A stretch of DNA of 64,000 nucleotides from contig NZ_JACHOO010000002.1 of the NCBI RefSeq assembly GCF_014199915.1, positions 1 through 64,000 on the forward strand. The letters are read 5' to 3'. The DNA comes from Prosthecomicrobium pneumaticum (lineage in GTDB: Bacteria > Pseudomonadota > Alphaproteobacteria > Rhizobiales > Kaistiaceae). A program made the position numbers and the translations under genes. The notes below the pieces were generated by a model. That model did not search any database, was not told the DNA's origin, and saw only the letters and a program-made list of their open reading frames with translations. This document shows, piece by piece, positions 41,398-50,843 of this stretch. The stretch's first letter is position 1. The number at the start of each line of letters is the position of its first letter.

Positions 41398-41628
41398 CTA
41401 ATCGAGGGGTCGGGTCCGCGGGCGCTGAAACTCCAGGCGGTCGGTCAGTTCAGCAACCTGCGCGGAGATATAGGAGAGCTCCTCGCGCATGCGCTCCAGT
41501 TCGCTCGCGAGGTCGTCGACGAGTTGCACCAGCCCGGCGTTGAGATTGTGCCCCTGCGGGTCGCGCACCGGATCGATGTGACGGCGCAGATTCTCCTCGA
41601 AGAACTTGCGCGCATTGCGGACACTCAT
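41398..41628 (-). CDS. Small coiled-coil hypothetical protein
   Basis: A 76-aa acidic helical protein. It begins MSVRNARKFFEENLRRHIDP and then forms a heptad-like helix (LVQLVDDLASELERMREELS, YISAQVAELTDRLEFQ). The pattern fits a short coiled-coil. No family name is known to me. It is convergent with the preceding secreted-protein gene, six bases apart. Confidence 0.65.
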   Translation of the reverse strand: MSVRNARKFFEENLRRHIDPVRDPQGHNLNAGLVQLVDDLASELERMREELSYISAQVAELTDRLEFQRPRTRPLD

Positions 41629-41724
41629 ACCCTAGCCCCTCGTTCAACCCCCCGGCGCCTTCCTAACATCCTTGGCGCGACGACGAAATGACGTAACGGC
41701 ACAAGGCCTTACAACCGCTGCGGT

Positions 41725-41751
41725 CGACCGGGCCGCAGAGCGGCCCGGTCG
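41725..41751 (-). terminator. GC-rich hairpin downstream of sodB
   Basis: An 11-12-bp stem (41725-41736 with 41740-41751) begins 13 nt after the sodB stop on the minus strand. The stem is almost all G/C. No clear T-run follows on that strand, so this may be a weak intrinsic terminator or an mRNA 3'-end stabiliser. Confidence 0.45.
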
Positions 41752-41763
41752 GTTCTCCGTCGA

Positions 41764-42363
41764 TCAGACGGCCTTCTCGTAGAGTTCGAGCACGTAGTCC
41801 CAGTTGATCAGGCTGTCGACGAACGCCTCGAGATATTTCGGACGGGCGTTGCGATAGTCGATGTAGTAGGAGTGCTCCCAGACGTCGACGCCGAGGATCG
41901 GCGCGCCGCCATGGACGAGCGGGTTCTCGCCGTTCGGGGTCTTCGAGATTTCGAGCTTGCCGTTCTTCACCGACAGCCACGCCCAGCCCGAGCCGAACTG
42001 CGTCGTGCCGGCCTGGATGAAGTCGGCGCGGAACTTGTCATAGCCGCCGAGATCGCTGTCGACCGCCTTGGCGAGCTTCTCCGGCAGGCTCTTGCCGCCG
42101 CCACCCTTCTTCATCCACTTCCAGAAGTGGATGTGGTTGTAGTGCTGCCCGGCATTGTTGAAGAGGCCCGGATTCTTGCCGTAGCTCTCCTTGACGATCT
42201 CTTCCAGGCTCTTCCCCTCGAGCCCCGAATCCTTGAGCAGGTTGTTGCCGTTGGTGACGTAGGCCTGATGGTGCTTGTCGTGGTGGTATTCGAGCGTCTC
42301 CTTCGACATGAAGGGCGCGAGCGCCTCGTAATCGTAAGGCAGCGCGGGGAGTTCGAAGGCCAT
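41764..42363 (-). CDS. sodB: Superoxide dismutase (Fe/Mn family)
   Basis: A 199-aa Fe/Mn superoxide dismutase that dismutates superoxide to O2 and H2O2. Metal ligands are His27 (LEYHHDKHH), His77 (AGQHYNHIHFW), and Asp and His of DVWEHSYYIDY near residues 160-165. GSGWAWL is present. There is no signal peptide, so it is cytosolic. The sequence type is that annotated SodB in rhizobia, where Fe or Mn may be used; the metal is not decided here. ATG at 42363 follows an AGGAGAG site. Confidence 0.96.
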   Translation of the reverse strand: MAFELPALPYDYEALAPFMSKETLEYHHDKHHQAYVTNGNNLLKDSGLEGKSLEEIVKESYGKNPGLFNNAGQHYNHIHFWKWMKKGGGGKSLPEKLAKAVDSDLGGYDKFRADFIQAGTTQFGSGWAWLSVKNGKLEISKTPNGENPLVHGGAPILGVDVWEHSYYIDYRNARPKYLEAFVDSLINWDYVLELYEKAV

Positions 42364-42606
42364 CTGGCTCTCTCCTTTTGGTGCGGTTCGGCGGACGCGA
42401 AAACCGTCGCGGCGCCGGGGGCGGGGACGTTCCGAGCGGCACCATAGGCGGGCTTCCGCGCCGCGACAACGGGGCGCCCGAGATCAGAAACGCAGCACGC
42501 GGAACTCCGTTCACGGCGCCATCATTTTTGCGTCACCGGGCGGCGGCCGGGTTGTTTTTCCCCTCGGCCGCGGCGAGCCTGAGCGTCCACCACAGCGAGG
42601 TTCGTC

Positions 42607-43056
42607 ATGCCGCGTCTCTCCGTCCTCCTTCGCGCCGCAGCGCTCTGTGCCCTTCTCGCGCCCGCCGGCGCGGCCCTCGCCCAGCAGGATCTGCCCGCCG
42701 CGCGCGAGGCGACGATGAAGGAGATCGCCGGCGCGGCGCGCACCGTGGGACAGATGGTACAGGGCCGCACGAGCTATGACGCGGCGGCGGCGAAGGCGGC
42801 GCTCGAAACCATGTCCGCGGCGGCGGAACGCTTCCCCGATCTCTTCCCGGCCGATTCGGGCCCGGACGGCGCCGCCCTGCCGGCAATCTGGGAAAACAAG
42901 GCCGATTTCGAGGCGCGCGCCATGAAACTGTCGGCTGACGCGACCGCCGCGGCGAACGCGACCGGCGGCGGCGTCGAGGCTCTGAAGACCGCCTTCGCGC
43001 GGATCGGCCGCTCCTGTGGCGGCTGCCACGAGCTCTACCGCGCGCCCTCGCCCTGA
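42607..43056 (+). CDS. Class II c-type cytochrome (c'/c556-like)
   Basis: A 149-aa periplasmic cytochrome. Signal peptide: RLSVLLRAAALCALLAPAGA, ending near ALAQ. The mature four-helix bundle has conserved REATMKEIAGAARTVGQMV at its start, AIWENKADFEARA mid-way, and the C-terminal haem motif CGGCHELYRAP typical of cytochrome c' and c556. It is followed 13 nt later by a di-haem cytochrome gene, so the two probably form an electron-transfer pair. Confidence 0.93.
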   Translation: MPRLSVLLRAAALCALLAPAGAALAQQDLPAAREATMKEIAGAARTVGQMVQGRTSYDAAAAKAALETMSAAAERFPDLFPADSGPDGAALPAIWENKADFEARAMKLSADATAAANATGGGVEALKTAFARIGRSCGGCHELYRAPSP

Positions 43057-43069
43057 TCGGCCTCTTCCC

Positions 43070-43981
43070 GTGCGCCGCGCCCTCATCGTCCTCGTGCTCC
43101 TCGCGGCGCTCGCCGGCGGCGCGTTCTGGGCGCTGACCGCGCCGCGGCCGCTCGAGGCGGCCGTCCTGCCGGCGGAGGCCGGCGATCCGACGCGCGGCGA
43201 GGCGCTCTTCTGGGCGGGCGGCTGCGCGGGCTGCCATGCCGCACCCGGCGCCGAAGGCGATGCGAAGCGCTTGCTCGCCGGCGGCGTGGCGATCAGGACG
43301 GAGTTCGGCACGTTCCACGCGCCGAACATCTCGCCGGACCCGGAGCACGGGATCGGGAAGTGGTCGACGCTCGATTTCGTCAACGCGATGAAAAAGGGGC
43401 TCGCGCCGGATGGCAGCCATCTCTATCCGGCCTTCCCCTACACCTCCTATCAGCGGATGACGGTTTCCGATCTCGTCGATCTCGACGCTTTCCTGAAGAC
43501 GCTGCCCGCCGATGCGACGCCGAGCCGGCCGCACGACCTCGCCTTCCCCTATTCGTTCCGCCGCGGCCTCGGCCTTTGGAAGCTGCTCTATCTCGACGGC
43601 GAGACCTTCACACCCGATCCCGCGAAGAGCGACGCGGTCAATCGCGGCGCCTATCTCGTCGAAGGCCCGGGCCATTGCGGCGAGTGCCATACGCCGCGCA
43701 CCGTCCTCGGCGGGCTCGACCGTGCGCACGCCTTCGCCGGTGCGCCGAACCCCGACGGACCCGGCACCATCCCCAACATCACCTCCGGCAAGGGCGGCAT
43801 CGCCGACTGGACGGCCGAGGACATCGCCGCCGCGCTCGAGACCGGCTTCACCCCCGATTTCGATTCGCTCGGCGGCTCGATGGCGGAAGTGCAGCGCAAC
43901 ATGGCGCATCTGACACCGGACGACCGTCTGGCGATCGGCCTCTACCTGAAACAGCTGCCGCCGCAGGACACGGCACCGTGA
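43070..43981 (+). CDS. Di-haem c-type cytochrome
   Basis: A 303-aa membrane-anchored periplasmic cytochrome. An N-terminal helix (ALIVLVLLAALAGGAFWALT) is followed by a first haem motif CAGCH (~51-55, GGCAGCHAAPGAEG) and a second CGECH (~202-206). Other features are FHAPNISPDPEHGIGKW and PYTSYQRMTVSDL, characteristic of cytochromes accompanying dehydrogenases (alcohol/gluconate/sorbosone type subunits). No dehydrogenase gene is adjacent. GTG at 43070 lies 13 nt after the preceding cytochrome gene. Confidence 0.9.
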   Translation: MRRALIVLVLLAALAGGAFWALTAPRPLEAAVLPAEAGDPTRGEALFWAGGCAGCHAAPGAEGDAKRLLAGGVAIRTEFGTFHAPNISPDPEHGIGKWSTLDFVNAMKKGLAPDGSHLYPAFPYTSYQRMTVSDLVDLDAFLKTLPADATPSRPHDLAFPYSFRRGLGLWKLLYLDGETFTPDPAKSDAVNRGAYLVEGPGHCGECHTPRTVLGGLDRAHAFAGAPNPDGPGTIPNITSGKGGIADWTAEDIAAALETGFTPDFDSLGGSMAEVQRNMAHLTPDDRLAIGLYLKQLPPQDTAP

Positions 43982-44062
43982 GACGTCAGGCGGAGGCGGC
44001 GTCGACCCACCCTTGAAACGCGGTGCGTCACGCGTCATCTTCAGCGCGACACATGACGTCCC

Positions 44063-44548
44063 ATGGTGATTTTCATGGCCGAGATCGCGCATCCTCAGCC
44101 TTCTTCCGATTTCGAACGGGTCGTCGATCTGCTCGGCGGCACGAAGGTGTTCCGGCGTCGGCCCGCCGGGCCGCTCGATGCGCACGAGATGCTGCTCGCC
44201 GGGCTGCCGGGGACGGCCCTCACCCATCTCGTCGGCAGCCTCGAAGTGCTGCGGCCGACCGCCGCTCTCGAACGCGCGATCGGAATGAGTTTGAGGACCC
44301 TTCAGCGGCGCCGGGAGGCGCCGGAGAAACCGCTCAGCCAGGAGCAGAGTGGCCGCGCCTGGAAATTCGCCGAGATTCTCGCCCGCGCGAGCGCCGTGCT
44401 CGGATCGCAGGAGGAGGCCGAGCAATGGCTCGAGCGGCCGGCGCTGGGTCTCGACGGCCGGCGGCCGATCGACCTTCTCTCGACGCCGGCCGGCGTCGAG
44501 CTGGTCGAGGACTTCCTGCGCCGCCTCGAATACGGTGTCTACGTGTGA
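44063..44548 (+). CDS. Xre/MbcA/ParS-type antitoxin
   Basis: A 161-aa antitoxin of the Xre-RES/MbcA-ParS type. The N-terminal Xre-like region contains LVGSLEVLRPTAALERAIGM and SLRTLQRRREAPEKPLSQEQ. The C-terminal toxin-binding domain (DUF2384) has WKFAEILARASAVLGSQEEA, the EQWLERPALGLDGRRPIDLL segment, STPAGVELVEDFL and YGVYV. ATG at 44063 is used; ATG 44075 is equally possible. It overlaps the toxin gene by 4 nt (GTGA), the usual coupling for this module. Confidence 0.93.
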   Translation: MVIFMAEIAHPQPSSDFERVVDLLGGTKVFRRRPAGPLDAHEMLLAGLPGTALTHLVGSLEVLRPTAALERAIGMSLRTLQRRREAPEKPLSQEQSGRAWKFAEILARASAVLGSQEEAEQWLERPALGLDGRRPIDLLSTPAGVELVEDFLRRLEYGVYV

Positions 44549-45048
44549 CGCCGCTTCCGGCGGCGCTCGGCGGCGGCGAGCTCGTCGCCTGGCGCCTCGA
44601 CGCGGAGCCCTTTGCGGCGAGCTGGGACAGCGGCGAAGGCGCCTATCGCGTCGGCGGCCGGTGGAACAGCCGCGGCGTGCGGGCCGTCTATTGCGCCCTC
44701 GATCCGGCGACGGCGATCCTCGAAGTGGCGGTGCACAAGGGGTTCAAGGCGCTGGATACGGTGCGGCACGTACTGACGGCGCTCCGCATCGACGCGCCGG
44801 ATGCCGTCCACGTCGTGTTGCCGGAGGCGGTGCCCAATCCGAACTGGCTGCGCCCCGGAATTCCGAGCGCCGGTCAGCAGGCCTTCGGCGACCGGCTGCT
44901 CGCCGAGCACGCCTTCGTCGTGCTGCCGAGCGCGGTGTCGTCCCACAGCTGGAACATGATCTTCGTCGCGGCGGCGGCGGCCGGTCGCTATGCGCTCCAT
45001 CTGCAGGAGCGCTTCGCGCTCGATCCGAGGCTCCACCCCGCCTCCTGA
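44545..45048 (+). CDS. RES-domain toxin (NAD+-degrading)
   Basis: A 167-aa RES-domain protein. RES toxins deplete cellular NAD+ by phosphorolysis; the antitoxin blocks the active site. Conserved elements are VAWRLDAEPF, the GEGAYRVGGRWNSRGVRAVY core with Arg and Tyr/Trp residues, CALDPATAILEVAVHKG with the Glu, and a late LPSAVSSHSWNMIF segment (the SxxxxxxN region). GTG at 44545 overlaps the antitoxin. Both genes look intact, so the module is probably functional. Confidence 0.93.
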   Translation: MTPLPAALGGGELVAWRLDAEPFAASWDSGEGAYRVGGRWNSRGVRAVYCALDPATAILEVAVHKGFKALDTVRHVLTALRIDAPDAVHVVLPEAVPNPNWLRPGIPSAGQQAFGDRLLAEHAFVVLPSAVSSHSWNMIFVAAAAAGRYALHLQERFALDPRLHPAS

Positions 45049-45106
45049 AGCGCTGCGCTGCCGGGTCCCTGTGATCTTCCCTCAGGCCGCCCGTCGCCCC
45101 CGAGCC

Positions 45107-45685
45107 TCAGCGCTCCGCGGATTTGATCCATTTCGCCACCGTCGGTGGCTGATAGGCCGCGAAGCGGCCGATCAGGCGGGTGGGGTCGGTCTCGACGATC
45201 AGCATCTCGCGATGCGCGGCCCGCACGAAGGCCTCGTCGACCTGATGGTCGAGGAAGGCGGCGAGCTTGCCGTAGAAGCCGGCGATATCGAGAAGCCCGA
45301 CGGGCTTCGCATGATAGCCGAGCTGCGCCCAGGTCCAGACCTCGAACAGCTCTTCGAGCGTGCCGATGCCGCCCGGCAGGGCGACGAAGCCGTCCGACCG
45401 ATCGGCCATCAGGGCCTTGCGCTCGTGCATCGAGCCGACGACGTGCAGCTCGGTCAGGCCTTCATGGGCGATCTCCTTCTCGACCAGCGAGCGCGGCATG
45501 ACGCCGATCACCGGCGCACCGGCGGCGAGCGCGGCATCGGCGACCGCACCCATCAGGCCGACCTTGGCGCCGCCATAGACGAGCGTGCCGCCCGCCGTGG
45601 CGATCGCGCCGCCAAGCGCGCGCGCCGCATCGAGATAATCGGGCCGGACGCCGGCGCTCGACCCGCAGAAGACGCAGAGCCGCAT
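45107..45685 (-). CDS. LOG family protein (nucleotide 5'-monophosphate phosphoribohydrolase)
   Basis: A 192-aa Rossmann-fold LOG protein (TIGR00730 type). Motifs are [42 protein letters not shown] and [20 protein letters not shown], the last carrying the PGGxGTxxE signature. Homologues release the base from (cytokinin) riboside monophosphates or AMP; the physiological substrate here is unknown. ATG at 45685 shares one base with the stop of the M20 peptidase gene, so they are one transcription unit. Confidence 0.93.
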   Translation of the reverse strand: MRLCVFCGSSAGVRPDYLDAARALGGAIATAGGTLVYGGAKVGLMGAVADAALAAGAPVIGVMPRSLVEKEIAHEGLTELHVVGSMHERKALMADRSDGFVALPGGIGTLEELFEVWTWAQLGYHAKPVGLLDIAGFYGKLAAFLDHQVDEAFVRAAHREMLIVETDPTRLIGRFAAYQPPTVAKWIKSAER

Positions 45686-47079
45686 CAGCCCTTCTCCGCC
45701 AGTGCACCGAGAATGCGCGCCCAGGAGCGGATGCCACCATGGAAGCTCGCGAGGTCGTATTTCTCGTTCGGCGAGTGGATGCGGTCGTCGTCCTGCGCGA
45801 AGCCGACCATCAGCACGTCGGTGCCGAGGATCTCGCGGAACGAGCCGGCGACCGGGATCGAGCCGCCCGAGCCCTGGAAGACGCAAGGCCGGCCCCATTC
45901 CGCTTCGAGCGCGCCGCGCGTCGCCTTGAGCGCGGGGATGTCGGTGGAGAGGCGCAGGCCCGGCGAGCCGCCATGCGGGATGAACTCGACCGAGCAATCG
46001 GCCGGGATCTTCGAGCGGACATAAGTGCGGAAGGCGTCGCGGATCGCGTCGGGGTCCTGCCGGTCGACGAGCCGGAAGGAGATCTTGGCCGAGGCCTTCG
46101 CCGGGATGACGGTCTTGAAGCCGTCGCCCGTATAGCCGCCGGTGATGCCGTTCACCTCCGCCGTCGGCCGCGCCCAGATCTTCTCGAGCACGGCGCGGTC
46201 CACCTCGCCGGCCGGAACCGAGAGGCCGACGGCGCCGAGAAACGCCTTCTCGTCGAAGCCGAGCGCCTTCCACTGCTCGGCGATCTCGGCCGGCAGTTCG
46301 CCGACGCCGTCATAGAAGCCCGGCAGGGTGACGCGGCCGGTCTCGTCGCGCAGCCCGTCGAGGATGTCGACGAGCACATGGATCGGATTGCGCGCCGCGC
46401 CGCCATACATGCCGGAGTGGAGATCGCGCGAGGCTGCGGTGACGACGATCTCCTCGCCGACCAGGCCGCGCAGCATGGTGGTGATCGCCGGCGTCTCGCG
46501 GTCCCACATGTCGGTGTCGCAGATGAAGGCGAGATCGGCGGCGAGCTCGTCGCGATTCGCCTTCATGAAGGGCTCGAGGCTCTTGCTGCCCGATTCCTCT
46601 TCGCCCTCGAGCATCATCGAAACCCGGATCGGCAGGCTGCCGGTCACCGTCTTCCACGCCCGGCAGGCCTCGACGAAGGTCATCAGCTGACCTTTGTCGT
46701 CCGAGGCGCCGCGGCCGAAGATCACCTTGCGGCCGTCCTCCTCGATGACGGCGGGCGCGAAGGGCGCGCGGCTCCACAAGGACAGCGGATCGACCGGCTG
46801 AACGTCGTAATGGCCGTAGAAGAGCACGTGCGGGCAGCCCGCCGCCGAACGGTCGTGCGCGACCACCATCGGATGGCCGTCGGTCTCGCGTGCCGACGCC
46901 TCGAAGCCGATCGACGAAAGATCGGCGGCGAGCCAGTCGGCCGCGGCGGCGACGTCGCCGGCATGGGCGGGATCGGTGGAGATGCTCTCGATGCCGAGCA
47001 GCGCGAAGAGGCGGGAAAGGCTCTCGGGCAGTTCGCCGTCGATATAGGCGAGAACGGCGTCAAGACGGTCGTCGGACAT
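45685..47079 (-). CDS. M20 family metallopeptidase (dipeptidase-like)
   Basis: A 464-aa di-zinc M20 peptidase of the DapE/CPG2/CNDP dipeptidase group. Zn-binding and catalytic segments are [18 protein letters not shown] (His and Asp), [17 protein letters not shown] (bridging Asp), [10 protein letters not shown] (Glu pair), CDTDMWD and the C-terminal region [19 protein letters not shown] (His). A dimerisation domain with DLHSGMYGG lies between. ATG at 47079 has homologous sequence starting immediately. It is co-transcribed with the LOG gene. Confidence 0.93.
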   Translation of the reverse strand: MSDDRLDAVLAYIDGELPESLSRLFALLGIESISTDPAHAGDVAAAADWLAADLSSIGFEASARETDGHPMVVAHDRSAAGCPHVLFYGHYDVQPVDPLSLWSRAPFAPAVIEEDGRKVIFGRGASDDKGQLMTFVEACRAWKTVTGSLPIRVSMMLEGEEESGSKSLEPFMKANRDELAADLAFICDTDMWDRETPAITTMLRGLVGEEIVVTAASRDLHSGMYGGAARNPIHVLVDILDGLRDETGRVTLPGFYDGVGELPAEIAEQWKALGFDEKAFLGAVGLSVPAGEVDRAVLEKIWARPTAEVNGITGGYTGDGFKTVIPAKASAKISFRLVDRQDPDAIRDAFRTYVRSKIPADCSVEFIPHGGSPGLRLSTDIPALKATRGALEAEWGRPCVFQGSGGSIPVAGSFREILGTDVLMVGFAQDDDRIHSPNEKYDLASFHGGIRSWARILGALAEKG

Positions 47080-47202
47080 CGGCGGGCGCTCCTGGCGGAA
47101 TCGGCGGAACGGGAGGGCCGCCACCATAGCCCCTCCCGCGCCGCGGTGCACGGGGCGGCGTCGCCGCGCCCGTCCCGTCGTGTCGCGCCCCGGCGGACGG
47201 CC

Positions 47203-47583
47203 TCAGGCGCCGACGAGGGCGTGGATGTTGCCGTCCGGATCCGCGAACCAGGCGATCTTCATAGGGTCGGAGACGTGGAGATCGCCGTCGAGCCGGCTGC
47301 CCGGCATATCGTAGTGCAGGAAGGCGACCCCCCTCCCCCGCAACTCCGCGACGAGCGCGGCAATGCCCTCCCCGACATCCCAGGTGACGGCGGTCGCCCG
47401 GTTCGTGCCGGCGAAATCCGAAGGGTAGACAAGCAGAGGCGCGCCGCCGGCGCGATAGGTCGCGGTGCCCGGCTCCTGATGGCCCTCGGCGAGCGCGAGG
47501 CCGAGCGTCCCCTCGTAAAAGGCACGGGCGGCATCGAGGTCGCGCACGGCCACGGTCGCGATAGGGGTGGCATTCGACAGCAT
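47203..47583 (-). CDS. VOC family protein
   Basis: A 126-aa glyoxalase/bleomycin-resistance-type protein. Segments are ATVAVRDLDAARAFYEGTLG, LALAEGHQEPGTATYRAGGA, and a C-terminal IAWFADPDGNIHALVG containing the typical DPDGN motif with a Glu/His ligand region. ATG at 47583 is used. It is likely a small ligand-binding or dioxygenase-type protein; substrate is unknown. Confidence 0.9.
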   Translation of the reverse strand: MLSNATPIATVAVRDLDAARAFYEGTLGLALAEGHQEPGTATYRAGGAPLLVYPSDFAGTNRATAVTWDVGEGIAALVAELRGRGVAFLHYDMPGSRLDGDLHVSDPMKIAWFADPDGNIHALVGA

Positions 47584-47654
47584 GTCGTCCTCCTCATTTT
47601 CTGGATCCTCGTCGCAAGGACGCAGAGCGAGGCCGGCTGCCGACACCGCGCCTT

Positions 47655-48365
47655 CTATTCGACCAGCCTCTCCTCCGGGCCGGCAGCGATCTCCTGCACG
47701 AGCTTCGAGCGCACCGCCTCGGCGAAGCTTCGCGCCTCGTCGACCACGATGACGAAGGCACCCGGCCCGCCGATCACCTCGTCCCGGTAATGGTCGACGA
47801 GGCCGGTGCCGCGCGGTCCCGAAACGGCGCCGCCGGGCCGGCGGATGACGAGGCCGTTGATCGTGATGCCTTGCGCGAGCGCGGCGGCACGCGCCGGAGC
47901 GAGCGGCGGACCGCCGATCTGCGGCCCGTCGCCCGACACGTCGATCACCTTGCGCCACGCCTCGTGGTCGTTCTCGCGGATCAGGCGGGCGGCGTATTCG
48001 ATCGCGCCGGAGATCGAATTGTAGCCGAAGGCCTGGCGCGGTTCGCTGCGCACCTTGCCGGCGAAGACGGCGGCGCTCTGCGCATCGCGCACGACGTGCC
48101 AGTCGACGATGGTGTGCTGCGAGGTGGCACCGCCCCATTCGACATAGGCGATGGCGATCGCCCCATAAGGCCCGGATCCGATCGCCGCGAGCACCTCCGG
48201 GCTTTCGAGCGCATCGGCATAGCCGTTCCGCTGCAGGCGGAGTTCGTCGGCGTCGATCGAACCCGAGCCGTCGGCGGCGAGCACCAGTTCGAGATCGACG
48301 GTTTCCGCCCCCGCGGAAACGGCGAAGACAGACAGAAGGGCGAAGGTCCAGGCGAGGCGGCGCAT
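47655..48365 (-). CDS. Secreted DUF1194 (VWA-like) protein
   Basis: A 236-aa exported protein. Signal peptide RRLAWTFALLSVFAVSAGA. DUF1194 is a von Willebrand factor A-like fold; the metal-ion-dependent adhesion site appears as LVLAADGSGSIDADEL (DxSxS), with VIDVSGDGPQIGG as the second element. Other conserved segments are AFGYNSISGAIEYAARLI and FVIVVDEARSFAEAVRSKLV. Length is normal. Probably a periplasmic adhesion or assembly protein; function unknown. Confidence 0.92.
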   Translation of the reverse strand: MRRLAWTFALLSVFAVSAGAETVDLELVLAADGSGSIDADELRLQRNGYADALESPEVLAAIGSGPYGAIAIAYVEWGGATSQHTIVDWHVVRDAQSAAVFAGKVRSEPRQAFGYNSISGAIEYAARLIRENDHEAWRKVIDVSGDGPQIGGPPLAPARAAALAQGITINGLVIRRPGGAVSGPRGTGLVDHYRDEVIGGPGAFVIVVDEARSFAEAVRSKLVQEIAAGPEERLVE

Positions 48366-48586
48366 GGCGGTCTCCCGTGATGACCGGCCGGGACGCCGGC
48401 ATGGAAGAGCCTACATGAAGCGACGGCGACCGGCGGATTTCCGTCGCCGCTCACGGAGCTTTGAACCGCTCCGCGCCTGCGCGCCCGGTCACAGCGGATG
48501 CGCCATGGCGATCGACACTTTCCGATCGGTCGGCGCCAGCCCACCGCGGGCGAGGACGAAGGCCCCGACCCGGCAGGCCCGCGGCC

Positions 48587-49294
48587 TCAGAGCGAGATCT
48601 GGCCGTAGCGCAGCGCCTCGACGACGGTGTGCGTCTTGTTGGTGGCGCGCAGCTTGTCGCTCGCATTCTGCAGATGGGCGTGCACGGTGCGCTGCGAGAT
48701 GGCGAGCACCTCGGCGATCTCCACCGCCGTCTTGCCGATCGCGGCGAGCGAGACGACGCGGCGCTCCTGCGCGGAGAGTTCGCCCGGTCGCTCCCGCCGG
48801 ACCGCACCGAGCGCGAACAGGCGGCGGAAGGCCTGTCGCAACAGCCAGTCCATGCCGGCGAGATGGCGATCGTCGATCTTCATCCGCTCCCCGGCGACCA
48901 CGAGCGCGCCCTGCCATGGCGCGAAGTGCCAGATCGGCACGACGCCCACGGCGTGCGCGGTCTCGCCGCGGATCAGGGCGGCGGTGCCGGACGGGCGGTT
49001 GCCGCCGGCATCGTCCTTGTCCGTCCACGCGAAGCCGACCTTGCCGTCCCGCGCCCGCTGGAGGAGCGGGTCGGTGGGGTCGAGCAGGCCCGTGCGCGGT
49101 CCGGTCCCCATCACCTCCTCGAGCCGCAGCACGAGTACGAGCGGATCGATCGAGCGGCCCGGCAGCGGCAGGCCGCTGATGACATAGCGGTCGGCGCCGA
49201 ACTGCAGCAGCAACTCGTCGAGAAAGGCGAAAACACCCTCCGCCTTCTCCAGTTCGGCGAACCGTTCCGCATATCCCGAGATGATCTTCGACAT
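48587..49294 (-). CDS. LuxR family transcriptional regulator
   Basis: A 235-aa LuxR-type regulator. The N-terminal ~165 residues resemble an autoinducer-binding-like domain (DELLLQFGADRYVISGLP; IPIW-like VVPIWHFAPWQGALVVAGER). The C-terminal GerE HTH reads LSAQERRVVSLAAIGKTAVE, IAEVLAISQRTVHAHLQNAS and KLRATNKTHTVVEALR. No luxI homologue is near, so it would be a solo regulator or respond to another ligand. ATG at 49294 is chosen; the open frame extends further without a better start. The 220-251-bp gaps on both sides hold no other gene. Confidence 0.9.
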   Translation of the reverse strand: MSKIISGYAERFAELEKAEGVFAFLDELLLQFGADRYVISGLPLPGRSIDPLVLVLRLEEVMGTGPRTGLLDPTDPLLQRARDGKVGFAWTDKDDAGGNRPSGTAALIRGETAHAVGVVPIWHFAPWQGALVVAGERMKIDDRHLAGMDWLLRQAFRRLFALGAVRRERPGELSAQERRVVSLAAIGKTAVEIAEVLAISQRTVHAHLQNASDKLRATNKTHTVVEALRYGQISL

Positions 49295-49545
49295 CACTGC
49301 CTTGCTCGACTGGCCGATCAGATCGGCCCGGAGGCCACGAAAAGCCAGGGGGCGCAGCCTCGCCCTCGAGACCACGCGACATCAAGACAGCGATCCTGCC
49401 CCCCCGGCATTGCACTCACCTTAGGGAAGGACGGCCTGCTGGCAAGCGACAAATTTCCGATCAGCGTGGCGATTTTGCCGCGATCCCGCCGTTTCCGTCG
49501 CGACCGGCGCACCGGCACAATCTTTCCTGTGCATCGGTCGGGCGA

Positions 49546-50583
49546 TCAATTAAACCGTGTGGCGCCGAGACGCTCCTGGAAGAAGCCGCTCGGCCGGGCC
49601 ACGCCGACCGCCACGCCGGTTCGGGTCAGCACCGGTTCCTGCGCGAGCCGTGCGATCGTCGCGGCCGCCTCGCCCTCGAGAGACAGCAGGGCGGCGATCA
49701 CGGCGGCCATCATTCTCTCCGACGCCCGGGTCGCCCCATCCTCGCATTTCAAAGCGACGCCGAGGCCCAGTTCGGGAAAGGCGGCGCAGAAGACGCCTTC
49801 CGCGCCCGTCTTGACGAAGCTGCGTCCCGGCAAGAGCCGCATCACGGTCGTGCAGAAGCGGTCGCTGCCGGCGACCATGAAGGGCTCGGCGAAACAGGCG
49901 TCCATCAGCGTGCGGGCCGCGGCCGCCCGTTCGGCCGACAGGCCCCTGCCGGTCGCGAGCCGTGCGAAGCCGGTGGCGAACGCCGCGAGCGGCAGCGCAT
50001 AGGTCGGGATCGCGCAGCCGTCCGTCGCCGCGACGCTCGCGTCGACCGGCACGCCGAGCACATCCTCCATTGCGTCTCGGATCAGGCTCTGGACGGGATG
50101 GTCGTAGCCGACATAGCCGGCCGGATCGATGCCGAGATGGCAGGCGGTGCACACGAAACCCGCATGCTTGCCCGAGCAATTGTTGTGAAGGGCGTTCGGC
50201 CGCCCCCCGGCGCGCACCAGATCGCGCCGCGCGTCTTCCGCCGTCGGCCAGTGAACCCCGCATTCGAGGGCCGAAACGTCCCGCCCCGCGCGCGCGAGCA
50301 TCGCCGCGGCCGTCTCGACATGCAGCGTCTCGCCGCCATGCGAGGCGCAGGCGAGCGCCAGTTCGCGCGGGCCGAAGTGATAGGCATCCGCCGCACCGGT
50401 CTCGACGAGCGGCAGCGCCTGGATGAGCTTGACCGCCGAGCGGGGGAAGACCCGCTCCGCCGTCGCGCCGATCGACAGCACATCCCGCCCCTCCGCGTCG
50501 CGGATCGCGACGATGCCGCGATGCCGGCTCTCGACGCGGTCGCCGCGCGTCACCTCGACGAGGATGGGTGCCGTCTCGCTCAT
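49546..50583 (-). CDS. L-asparaginase, rhizobial Zn type (ReAV-like)
   Basis: A 345-aa L-asparaginase of the Rhizobium etli type (COG4448), structurally related to serine beta-lactamases. The two Ser-Lys tandems and metal-site cysteines of the family are present: Ser49/Lys52 in PRSAVK, Cys136/Lys139 in NNCSGKHAG, and Cys190 in ATDGCAIPTYALP. LACASHGGE and HPVQ are also conserved. It converts L-asparagine to aspartate and ammonia in the cytoplasm. Length is normal. It is unrelated to E. coli AnsA/B. It stands alone, leftward. Confidence 0.93.
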   Translation of the reverse strand: MSETAPILVEVTRGDRVESRHRGIVAIRDAEGRDVLSIGATAERVFPRSAVKLIQALPLVETGAADAYHFGPRELALACASHGGETLHVETAAAMLARAGRDVSALECGVHWPTAEDARRDLVRAGGRPNALHNNCSGKHAGFVCTACHLGIDPAGYVGYDHPVQSLIRDAMEDVLGVPVDASVAATDGCAIPTYALPLAAFATGFARLATGRGLSAERAAAARTLMDACFAEPFMVAGSDRFCTTVMRLLPGRSFVKTGAEGVFCAAFPELGLGVALKCEDGATRASERMMAAVIAALLSLEGEAAATIARLAQEPVLTRTGVAVGVARPSGFFQERLGATRFN

Positions 50584-50843
50584 GATCGCTCTCCAGGGCC
50601 GGTCCGAGGGTCACGGCCAACCGGCTCCATCGCGCCGCCCCCGTCTTGGCCCGGTGAACCATAGCGCCATCTCGCGCGTATCCGGAATGCGGCAGTTCAT
50701 CCGAAGTCGGTCCGTTCCCCTCACGAATAGAATGGTAACACCCGCCTGACATTTCCGTGATGCTACAATCCGCTCTGCTCACTGCCTCCGTATAACTTCC
50801 GAGTCCACAAACAAGAGGGCTCGGAAACCTTGAGGAGAGCATC

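Noticed and set aside
41450-41647. Alternative frame overlapping the small coiled-coil gene
   Set aside because: No ribosome-binding site and no protein-like pattern, whereas the 76-aa frame forms a convincing helix.
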